In this document: piece after piece, positions 1-8,780 of the stretch
Layout of the letters: every line of letters begins with the position of its first letter
Numbering within the stretch: position 1 is the first letter of the stretch
Assembly: GCF_036884655.1 (NCBI RefSeq)
Contig: NC_088340.1
Location: forward strand, 27,329,501-27,393,500
Length of the DNA stretch: 64,000 nt
Direction: 5' to 3'
DNA from: Musa acuminata AAA Group
Lineage: Eukaryota > Streptophyta > Magnoliopsida > Zingiberales > Musaceae
Program-made: the position numbers and the translations under genes
The notes under the pieces: model-generated
What the model saw: only the letters and a program-made list of their open reading frames with translations
The model's database searches: none
Told to the model about the DNA's origin: nothing

Positions 1-461
1 GGTAGCTGAACTATGTCCCTATCGTGCTCAATCAAATAAATAAGTAGAATGGACAAAAGGTAGAGTCGCCTGTTGCTCCAGAGAAGAAGTAGAAAGTCCT
101 GTTGAACGTTATAGGGCAATAGAAGTAACAAGACCTGTGTCTCGTCATCAAGTTTAAAGTAAAGTATCTGAAGTTGAAAGTAAAGTATCTGGGCTGGTTT
201 TTGAACCCTTATTGTTAGTTGTATAGTAGACCGGCTCGGCTCTATCTAATAGTAGTAGACGTGATGTGTTTATTAATCTCTCTTATAGTTGTGTTTATTA
301 ATCTCTCGTATGGAGTAAGTAGGCAGGCGCATGAAATGAATAATCTACTAAGGTAGTAAGACGTTCAACAAGTGTTGGCTACGAAGCGGGAAGGGCAAAG
401 CTTAGTCTCATGTTACGCGGCAGGAGCTCCCCGGTCGGGGAATCATAAAGTACGAGCAAGC

Positions 462-571
462 TTGAGCGAAGGGGGCTTAATCCAGTTGCCTGGCTCTTCT
501 CCGTCGCTTAGTCGTTCTTATAGTCACTAATTGTCAATTAGTTCCCCGTAGCATCATTAGTGATTAAGCTT
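462..571. repeat. Left copy of a dispersed repeat in the organelle-like segment
   Basis: The stretch holds two blocks, aagcttgagcgaagggggct (462-481) running into a cag-ttgcctgg tail, and a block from 524 with an inverted repeat (tcactaat ... attagtga). Both recur near 3112-3227 in swapped order and with small changes. This is consistent with recombination-prone organelle spacer. Confidence 0.6.
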
Positions 572-3111
572 TTTAGTGATAGAGCCACACTAAAAAGGTA
601 GTTAGCCCACTAAGGGAGAATTATAGGTTGGCTTTTTAGTGGGTCAGGCTCGTAAGCTATGAAGTAAGGCAATAACTTATTATACAGAATTCTAACCGAG
701 TCCTGTGTTCGAATATGAAGTAAGGTAAGCCTAACAATAGAGATAAAGAATACAAGTATGGAGTTTAAGAATAAGATAAAGGAGAGGAAGACCAATAGTA
801 ATGATAGTAATAATACGATAGTGTGGCAGTTCAGCCTGAAAGCGTTGGATAGTTATAATCAAAACCAAGGAAAGGTAAGAGAAGATCTGAATAAGTTCTA
901 TAAATCTACTACCCTTAACATAAAGTAAGGAAAACACCCTTATTTCGAGTCCAATGCAGGCAGTAAGTCAATAACATACCTGTATATCGAAATACAGGTA
1001 TTATTCCGCTCGAATGTAACTTGAAGATCTAAAATCTTAACCTATTTTTCCCGCTTCTTCCTAAGCTTGTTGTACTGGTACAGGTAAGGCAAGTCGGGAA
1101 ATATATCAATAAAAGGTTTTAGGAACAGCGCACTGGTTGTTTACAATTGAACTGCTCACTCAATACTCTCGGGTCGAGGCGCATAAGGGAGCTTCTTTGC
1201 CTATAAGACAAAAACTTTACTTGCTCTTAAAGCTATGCTATGGATTGGGTACTTAACATCTTTTATTAATCCCTTGTTTCATCTTTTGGTATTGTTGGCG
1301 CTGTGCAAGAATGCAAGTACGGAGTTTCAGAGTTAAAGTTAGGAATATGTTATTTTGTATTACATTTAAGCTTGAGTTACTTGGCTGGTCCTAAAACCTG
1401 GCATCTAAATCTTACTCCTTTACTAGTAAGAATAGAAATATTATAAAAATCGAAATAGGACCCTGGAGAGTGGAACTGAGTTGGGTGTCCCTAATGCCCC
1501 TTTTCTTTTCATAAGGAATTGAACTGGTACTGAGAATACCCGAACCTGGAACCAGGCCTTGAGCTACTGCTTCTAGGACTTTATCAACTACTAATTGGAA
1601 TGCCAACTACACTACTTATGGGTATGGAACTCTTCTTAATAGATGGGACTACTCTTAATAGGATTTCACTACAGCCATCAGAGTACACCTAATACGGATA
1701 ATCTTTTTACTTCTAACAAGGAATCAAACAAGTAAGCAGTAGGCCTAAACCCAGCAGTACGATCCGGTACCTACTCTTTGACTTATTGCCTTTATTTACT
1801 TGGAGAGAAGCCTTCCTTTATTGATATAATGTCTTTCTTAAGTCGGGTGCTTGTGTTGGCGATTAGTCCTTTCTTTGTCGGTGAGCGGGTTAGTTGACTT
1901 CTTGTGTCATTGTATACGAGAGATAGAAATGATAAATCCCATGTTGCAGAAAAAGCAAGTAAAGTAGTAGATCAAAAGAGGAAAGAAGGAATTGATTCAG
2001 ATCTTAAGCACATAGTTACGTGGGCTAAGCGTCAAACAAAGGATAGATAAGGGGCTTTCTTTGTTATACGACAAAACCAGAGTAGAAGGATACTCGTATG
2101 AAGTGGATAAGTCCTTTGTTTTTATTAGTGTATAAGCCAGCCCTTTTTTGATTCTGCTGCTGGTTCGACCTTAACTTTACTTTCAGAGGCTAAAGAAGCA
2201 GAAGACTGCATCCCTTCCGGCAACAGATAAGCCTATGACCCCGAACACAATTTGAAAGAATTAGGCAAGTAGACAATTTGTTGCGCAACACTAATGGATG
2301 AGAGTTGTTGTTCTAAAGTGTTAGTCAGGGTTGCTTGGCCTTTATCTCTAATGCCGCGCAACTGACTATGTTTCTTGCGCAACAAAACCATTAGTGAATT
2401 TGAGAAAGTAGGGGATGCAGTGTTGAGTATAGAATGATCCTTTAGAACATCTCCTACTTCCGGAACAGGATAAAGAACTCAGGATGATAAGTACGAATGC
2501 TCTGGAGCAACGTGGGTTGCTGAAGAGCTAGACAGCGTACGTCGGGACGATGGGCATAAATCGTAGACCCTAGCAATGCAGCCCTTCTCTTTTTGAGCAG
2601 AAAGAATGCCTCTTGCGCCGCTCCCCTTTGAGGTTCTCTGGAACTCCAGTAAAAAGGGGTAAAATAGTAAGCCGAGGGAAAAGAAAAACGTCTGTCATAG
2701 AAGGAAGAAAATCCCCTATAGGTCCAGGTCGAAGGCTCTCTCTCTCAGAAGGGTAGCGAAGGAAAGAGCCATAGACTCTCTTAGCAATATAAGTTCACTG
2801 ATTACGAGACAAGATATATGATTTTAGAAAAGACCTATTGTGCTCTTACGTGGGCCTCGCAATGCCTACGCCACTAAATGTTGAAACTATACGACTGCAA
2901 GGATGGACCCGCTTCAGTCTCTCTTTGAAAAGCCAGCCTCGGTTACATCCTTAGCCCCAAGAACATGAATAACAACAGGAAAGAGATTCAAAAAAAGAGA
3001 AAAGAGTTGCCTGCCAGAATAGGCTGCTAGAATCGAATAGGTTGTTAAGGAAGGAAGCAAGAACTAAGCTTCGCCCCTTGCAGTCTGCTACTAATTGTAC
3101 CCTCCTTATGT

Positions 3112-3227
3112 CACTAATTATTATATAAGAAGAGGAATTGAAGAGGAATTGTCAATTAGTTCTTCAATTCCCCGTAGCATCATTAGTGATTAAGCTTGAG
3201 TGGAGGGGGCTTAATCCAGTTGCTTGG
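3112..3227. repeat. Right copy of the dispersed repeat, ending at the junction
   Basis: This copy repeats the tcactaat/attagtga hairpin block (expanded by about 35 bp, including a doubled gaggaattg unit) and then the aagcttgagtggagggggct block in the opposite order to 462-571. The organelle-like homology stops at tgcttgg (3221-3227), just before the microinversion that leads into the copia fragment. Confidence 0.6.
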
Positions 3228-3240
3228 TTTTGTGCTAACG
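3228..3240. other. 13-bp microinversion at organelle-like/copia junction
   Basis: The bases ttttgtgctaacg are the exact reverse complement of cgttagcacaaaa. That motif sits directly beside attcttgaaag in the intact inner element (around 10327-10342). The normal pol sequence next to the attcttg motif has therefore been flipped at the breakpoint. Confidence 0.65.
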
Positions 3241-4916
3241 TCAAGAATTCTTGAAGGAAGAACGAGTTTGAACTCTATCTTCTATAATTAGCTCTTTTGG
3301 ATAAACATCTACATATTTCCATTCTTGGTTTTGCTTGTTTCTAAAGATCCATTTAGTACCAATAACTAAATCGTCACTAGGTCTAGGAACAAGCTTCCAT
3401 ACCTCATTCATCTCAAATTGGTTCAATTCTTCTTGCATTGCAATGACCCAAAAATCATCTTTTAAGGTCTCGTCAATGCATTTAGGTTCAATTTGAGAAA
3501 GGAAGACGGTGTTAGCATAAAAATTCTTGAAAGAAGAACGAGTTTGAACCCCTTTTGATGTATCTCCTATAATTAGCTCCTTTGGATGAGCATCCATATA
3601 CTTCCATTCCTTGGGTAAGAAAATTTCGGAAGAAGATGCATCCAAGTTGCTATTTTGAGGAGCGGGTTCATTTAAATTCAAATTATCAAAACCAAGATCA
3701 TCATCAAAATCATTTTTCTTTAACTCAGAAATTTCATTAAAAACTACATGAATAGACTCTTCTATAACTAAGGTTCTTTTATTAAAAACATAAAAAGCCT
3801 TAGAAACGGAAGAGTAACCAAGAAAGATACCTTCATCGGATTTAGCATCAAATTTTCCTAAGACATCCTTTTCATTCAAAATAAAGCATTTACAATCGAA
3901 AACTTTAAAATAAGAAACATTTGGTTTTTTGTTATTCCATAATTTATAGGGAGTTTTTGATAGAGATGGTCTTATTAGAACCCTATTCATGACATAGCAA
4001 GCCGTATTAACGGCTTCGGCCCAAAAATACTTAGGTAAACTATGTTCATTTAACATGGTTCTTGTCATTTCTTGTAAATTTTTATTTTTTCTTTCAACTA
4101 CCCCATTTTGTTGAGGATTTCTCGAAGTGGAGAAGTTGTGATTATATCTATTGGATTCACAAAAACTTTGGAAATCATGGTTTTGAAATTTGCCACTGTG
4201 ATCACTTCAAATTGATGAAATCATGAAGCATTTTTTATTTTAAGTAAGTTTACAAAATTTAGAGAAACATTTGAAACAATCACTTTTGTGAGCCAAGAAA
4301 TAAGTCCAAGTGTATTTACAATAGTCATCTACAATTACGAAGGTATATTTGCTTCCTCCTAGACTCGTTGTATCAATTGGTCCAAATAAGTCCAAATGGA
4401 TCAATTGCAATGGTCTAGTGGTGCTAATTTGATTTTTTAGTTTGAAACTAGTTTTTATTTGTTTTCCTAGTTGACAAGCATCACACACTTTGTCCTTAAC
4501 AAACTTTATATTGGGAATCCCTCGTACTAATTCTCTAGATGAAATCTTAGATATTAGTTTCATACTTGCATGGCCTAATCTCCTATGCCAAAGCCAAGCA
4601 TCATCATTTAAAGCGGAAAAGCATATTTCATTACTAAGTTCATCAAGGTATGGTGTAGACATTATTTTATTTTAATAGACATTATTTTATTTTAAGACAA
4701 TCATTGATATGTTATTGTTTGGTTTTTTAATAATGCACACATTAGATTCAAATCTACCGATGTAACCTTTATCGCATAATTGACTAATGCTTAAGAGATT
4801 ATGTTTTAATCCATCAACTAGCAACACATCATCAATTGAAAAACTTGATTTGTTACCTATGGTTCCCTTGCCAATGATTTTACCTTTATTGTTATCTCCG
4901 AAGGTGACATACCCTT
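3241..4916 (-). pseudogene. Outer Sirevirus-like copia element: pol fragment (GAG-pre-integrase, integrase, start of RT)
   Basis: Reading leftwards from 4916, the fragment encodes the end of protease, the GAG-pre-integrase zinc site (WLWHRRLGH with paired Cys in CDACQ), the integrase core (HLDLFGP, VDDYCKYTW) and the start of reverse transcriptase (GTKWIFRNKQ). A stop separates the 4240-4662 and 3241-4068 frames. The sequence continues directly from 14122 once the inner element (4917-14121) is removed, so these are two halves of one host element. At its left end the RT frame jumps after RNKQNQ into a second, diverged copy of a segment already present at about 3540-3620 (EWKYVDVYPKELII against [14 protein letters not shown]). 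The 3' part of pol, the polypurine tract and the 3' LTR are missing. Non-functional. Confidence 0.88.
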
Positions 4917-6230
4917 TGTTAGGATCGGAGCGGCACTAAGAGGGGGGGGTGAATTAGTGCAGTGGTGAAGTGCATAAACTTTTCACGATTTAAACACTTT
5001 TCGTACAAAGGTGCAATAAACTTTTCACGATTTAAACACTTTTCGTAAACTTCGTACGATAAAAGCAACGTTTTCGTTTAAAACCGTTTCGATTGCATTT
5101 TAACTTGAAGAGATAAGTAAGATGGAGACAAAGCAGTATAGCATTAAAGTGCAAATGATTTGCAGTAATATAAATGACAATAAGTAAATGCAAACCAGAG
5201 ATCACGCCGATTTTATAGTGGTTCGGTCAAATGACCTACATCCACTTGCGAGGCCCCTCTTCGATGAGGCTCCCACCTTCCACTAGCAAATCTCTTGAAA
5301 GGGAAGGGTAAATACCCCTCTTACAACTTTTACAAGCGGTTCACTCTCTTACAGATTTTCAGCAAGAAAGAAGGAGGTGAACACTAGCAAATTGAAAACA
5401 AGACTAGCAAAGACTCTTCTAAGACTTTTCTCTCAATCACTTGCTGCTCAAAAAGTTGTAATCTCAGCTGAGATTTGAGGGGTATTTATAGGCCTCAAGA
5501 GGATTCAAATTTGGGCTCCAAATTTGAATTCTCATTGGGTTCCCGATGCTGGCGGTGCCACCGCTTGTCAGTGGCGGTGCCACCGCTTGTCAGTGGCGGT
5601 GCCACCGCCTGTCAGTGTCAGACACTAACAGTGGACGGGCGGTGCTACCGCCCAGCTCTCGGGCGCTGGGCGGTGCAACCGCCCAGTCTGGCGGTGCCAC
5701 CGCTAGACCCTTCGGTTCACTGGTTGGGCTTCAAATTTAGCCCAAACCAACTCTAATTTTGGGCCCAGTTGGCCCCTAACCAGGATATAGGATTATCTCT
5801 TAATCCTAATTCTAATTACAAGTGAACTACATAACAAAAAAAACATCCTAAGCAAGTTTTCAACCGTGAACGTCGAGTCTTGTTCCGGCGAGCTTTCCGA
5901 CGAACTTCTTCCAACGGACTCCCAGCAAGCTCCCGAACTTGTGATGACTTTAACGAGTAGCCGAGCCTTCTCGGTGATCTCCGTGAACCTCCGACGACCT
6001 CTTCGGCGAACTTCCGAAAATTCCGACAGGTTCCCAATTTCTTCTCGGTTGGTTCCGGCAGCATCTCCGACGATTCTTCGGACTCTTAAACGTCCATTGA
6101 ACTTGACTCCGGTATTCTTGCTTTGTGTTTTCTGGTTATCGTAGTTAATCCTGCACACTTAACTCAATAATATGGATTAGATCAATTAACCCATCAATTG
6201 ATTGTTATCATCAAAATCCGAGATTCAACA
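4917..6230 (-). repeat. 3' LTR of the inner element
   Basis: On the sense strand it begins TGTTGAATC and ends CCTAACA. It holds a run of CpG-rich palindromes of the form GGCGGTGCCACCGCC (about 5548-5702), a TATA box on the minus strand at 5483-5490, the conserved GGTCA/TGACC hairpin (5224-5235), and the U5 hairpin with a G/C-tract loop (about 4931-4960). It is 1314 bp long, about 66 bp longer than its partner because of a tandem duplication of the aaacttttcacg unit and an extra palindrome unit. Open frames inside it are incidental. Confidence 0.93.
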
Positions 6231-6244
6231 ATCTCCCCCTTTTT
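6231..6244 (-). promoter_or_regulatory. Polypurine tract of the inner element
   Basis: On the minus strand this reads AAAAAGGGGGAGAT and lies immediately before the 3' LTR start TGTTGAATC. This is the expected site of plus-strand DNA priming. Related purine blocks lie at 6283-6292 and about 6670-6690. Confidence 0.9.
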
Positions 6245-7149
6245 GATGATGACAATCAATTGATGACGGAGTTAAACATAACTCCCCCTATCTATATGCC
6301 ATATTATGAGAAGATAAAAACACTTGAATTCCATCCCATTGAATTCAAGCATAAACCGATAAGTTCCAACCGTAGAACTTATCGTTATTCTCATTAAGCC
6401 TAAGTAAATGCGAAACTTCGATGAAAATCATTTTCAAGTCGAATGATAAGAGACAATTTTTACTACGATAGGAGATAAAGATTTTCAACATAAATTTCAT
6501 GATATACATGTTAGACATGCTTTCAAAATGATCAATCAATCTTGCGATATTCTGAAAGATTTTGCAAAGCATATATAAGTCATGCTATCAAAATGGTACA
6601 AGTCATATAAGACATTCATATCACATATAAGTCATGCTATCAAAATGGTACAAGTCATCACTTAGTCATCACTTCTCCCCCTTTGTCATCAACAAAAAGA
6701 GAATGAGACTTGAAGCACACAAATGAAAAATTCAGCATTCATCCGTTTTATCAAATCTCTTCTTTCTATAAATACCAAAAATTGTAGATGTACAAGGAAG
6801 AGATAGTGATGTAAAAAAAAATTTCACGTAGTAACTCCAATAAGTCAAGATCATAATTCGAATAGAAACCCATTCAAGTTCAATTCGTCAACTTGAAACT
6901 CATAATCAAGCCATTAATTTCGAGATTCATAAAATCATTAGAGAAAGAATATAACATTAAGATTAATCATTCAAATTTGCCAAAAATACTTATTCAGAAT
7001 TTATCTTAAAAGAAAAAATCAGCATTCATCCAGAAGCATATATCCAGAATTTTAAAAATACATTTAAAAAGAAGGTTCAGTTTTCGTTCAAAAGATGACC
7101 AGCTTGGAACTTGAGATTAAGAGTAAACAGAACAAAATAAAAAGATACA
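6245..7149 (-). other. AT-rich 3' noncoding zone of the inner element
   Basis: No supported gene. The zone contains a second polypurine-like block (around 6283) and a hairpin-forming block (about 6670-6705, ctccccctttgtcatcaac followed by aaaaagag), which are the multiple polypurine-like units typical of Sirevirus 3' ends. A near-duplicate phrase (cataagtcatgctatcaaaa) recurs at about 6570-6650. It is shorter than the equivalent zone of the gag-only copies. Confidence 0.7.
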
Positions 7150-8265
7150 TCAATCCTTAGGAGGTAATCCATAGTGCTGATACATAACATCTATTTTTTG
7201 ATTTAGTTGTCGTAGTTCCTTCAAAATTTCAATTTGCTGGAGTTGAATTTGTCTTTGCTGCGATTTGAGTTGGTCTTGTTGGAATTTGATCTGAGATAGT
7301 TCTGCCATAATGAGTCCTTCAGAGGATGAAACAGGAGCTAAAGGTGCTGCACCAAAGGGACTAGGAGGAGGAGATTCATTTCCCCTAAAAATTGGAGTTT
7401 CTGGTTGTTCTACTAGTGGAGGAATAGGATCAGTCCTTCTAGGTTGCCTTACCCATATTCCATTATTAAATGTGCACTTAAGTCTCTTTAGTAGATTTTT
7501 ATTGATGATGTTATATCTATCACTTTGAATTGATTCTTCATCAGGTGGGATGCAAATGTCATAGGCACGAAGAAATCTAGTGATTAACCCCCCATATGGC
7601 AACATAATATCTTTAGCTGTAATGTCTTGCATGTGTTGCCGTATTGAGTATCCAAAACAGTTATGTTGACCGGTCATAATCCAATATATAGTGCTTATCT
7701 CTATTAGACTCATTTCATCAAGATGATATTGCTTAGGGAATAGTATGCTTGTCATGATATGATGAAGAATCTTAGAGTTAAAAGGTAGTAAGTGTTCGCA
7801 ACTCTTGGGTATTATTCCGAAGTTCAAGTTTGCAAAAATGGTTTCGACAGCTTCGATGTAAGTTGCTCCTATTATATTAACATCCCATTTTCCTCTAAAA
7901 TAGCAGCCCCTATCTTTTTCAGTGATTCCAATTAGTTCACAAATAGAATTATCAGAAATCCTAATTTGTGTTCCTAAAATATAAGTACTTAGGCTATCGT
8001 TATCTACCCATAGGTTTGCATAAAAGAGCCTAACTAATCTAGGATAAATTGGTTCATCTATTTGTAAGAGAGGTAGGGCCTCTAGATGAGCAAACCACCT
8101 AATGGGTTCTAAGTCTCCTAGTTCATCGAGATCAACGTGTTTACCCTTATGGATATATCTTGTTTCAAAATTTGAAAACCCAAGGGCGTCTTCTTTGGAT
8201 CTAAAAAGATTGTGGTCATATGAATCTCCTTCAATCATTTTCCCTTTTGATCTCTTAGGAGCCAT
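7150..8265 (-). CDS. Accessory gene of the inner copia element: plant mobile-element-associated protein, 371 aa
   Basis: This is an intact reading frame between RNase H and the polypurine tract, the place where some Sireviruses carry an extra or envelope-like frame. The N-terminus is basic (MAPKRSKGK). Residues of about 60-250 (for example PRLVRLFYANLWVDND, then IRISDNSICELIG) resemble the domain often labelled 'putative plant transposon protein' in plant mobile elements; that is from memory of the family, not a search. A Pro-rich stretch follows, and the C-terminus (about residues 318-365) is a Gln/Leu-rich coiled coil. No signal peptide or membrane segment is evident, so it does not look like an envelope protein. 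The start ATG (8263-8265, context AAAATGG) follows a possible splice acceptor. The upstream region has its own TATA box and LTR-like palindromes. No other element in the window carries it. Its function is unknown. Confidence 0.8.
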   Translation of the reverse strand: MAPKRSKGKMIEGDSYDHNLFRSKEDALGFSNFETRYIHKGKHVDLDELGDLEPIRWFAHLEALPLLQIDEPIYPRLVRLFYANLWVDNDSLSTYILGTQIRISDNSICELIGITEKDRGCYFRGKWDVNIIGATYIEAVETIFANLNFGIIPKSCEHLLPFNSKILHHIMTSILFPKQYHLDEMSLIEISTIYWIMTGQHNCFGYSIRQHMQDITAKDIMLPYGGLITRFLRAYDICIPPDEESIQSDRYNIINKNLLKRLKCTFNNGIWVRQPRRTDPIPPLVEQPETPIFRGNESPPPSPFGAAPLAPVSSSEGLIMAELSQIKFQQDQLKSQQRQIQLQQIEILKELRQLNQKIDVMYQHYGLPPKD

Positions 8266-8643
8266 TTTCTAGACAAGATGATAAGAGAAATATGAAATTG
8301 TAATGAGTAGGTAAAACAAGAAGAAAGGGAAGGGAAGATTTTACCTTATGGAGTGTTTTTTGGATGATGGTGAGTTTGGACCAACAAGAATCCTTCTCCA
8401 AGGTTTGTAGAAGTTAGAATGAGGGATTGAGAGAGTTTGGGAGAGTTGGAGCAAGGGTTCCATGGGTTGGGGGCGGTGTCACCGCCGGCCCTAACCATTT
8501 GGGATTTATAGGGTGTCTCGGGCGGTGCCACCGCCAAACCGAGCGGTGCCACCGCCTGGTGCCCGAGCGCTCAGGCGGTGCTACTGTCGGTTCTGGCGGT
8601 GCCACCGCTGGCGTGATGCACTAGAATTTTTTTTTTTTTTTTT
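8266..8643 (-). promoter_or_regulatory. Candidate internal promoter, leader and 5'UTR intron of the accessory gene
   Basis: In the sense (minus) direction there is an A-run (8628-8643), then four to five GGCGGTG/CACCGCC palindromes (about 8605-8470), which are the motif otherwise confined to LTR U3. A TATA box (TATAAATCCC, 8502-8511) lies among them, about 240 bp upstream of the ATG. The leader then has a donor-like AAG|GTAAAA (intron from 8344) and an acceptor-like TTGTCTAG ending at 8269, four bases before the ATG, giving a possible 76-bp intron. Promoter and splice use are inferred from sequence only. Confidence 0.5.
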
Positions 8644-8780
8644 GATGTGTTTGACTCAAGATAATGAGTTGTACTTCAGTATATCATCTTGAATTGAAGG
8701 AGAATGATGAATTCAAATCCATCGAAGAACGAAAAAAGATAGACATTTTTCAAAAAAAATATATTCAAACAAGCTTATTT
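8644..8780 (-). other. Noncoding spacer after RNase H of the inner element
   Basis: This is an AT-rich spacer between the end of the RNase H frame and the A-run that marks the start of the accessory unit. No gene or repeat is recognised. Confidence 0.5.

Larger units (their letters stand above)
1..3227. other. Organelle-like (mitochondrial-type) spacer DNA, no gene recognised
   Basis: No retroelement motif, LTR end or convincing reading frame is present. The few open frames are 60-70 codons with no recognisable family. Composition and texture (moderate GC, purine-rich stretches such as those around 2640-2790, scattered short direct and inverted repeats) differ sharply from the AT-rich retroelement noncoding DNA elsewhere and resemble angiosperm mitochondrial intergenic DNA. 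If so, this is a nuclear insertion of organelle DNA abutting a truncated copia element at 3228. No rRNA, tRNA or respiratory gene could be recognised, so the assignment rests on style alone. An alternative is an unknown low-copy nuclear sequence. Confidence 0.4.

Noticed and set aside
610..1606. Small open frames of 61-68 codons in the organelle-like segment
   Set aside because: Short, overlapping, and without recognisable motifs, start context or family resemblance.
5793..6158. Arg/Ser-rich frames inside LTRs (also 13731-14049, 39292-39688, 46724-47026 and others)
   Set aside because: They lie in U3 of LTRs, recur with frameshifts in each copy, and match no protein family. They are by-products of the LTR sequence.
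7150..8265. Envelope gene of a plant retrovirus
   Set aside because: The position fits an env-like frame, but no signal peptide, transmembrane segment or Cys pattern is visible. It reads as a soluble protein with a coiled-coil end.
8346..8624. Frames of 63-68 codons upstream of the accessory gene
   Set aside because: They consist of translated palindrome units (GGCGGTG/CACCGCC) and overlap the putative TATA box, so they are better read as promoter and leader.
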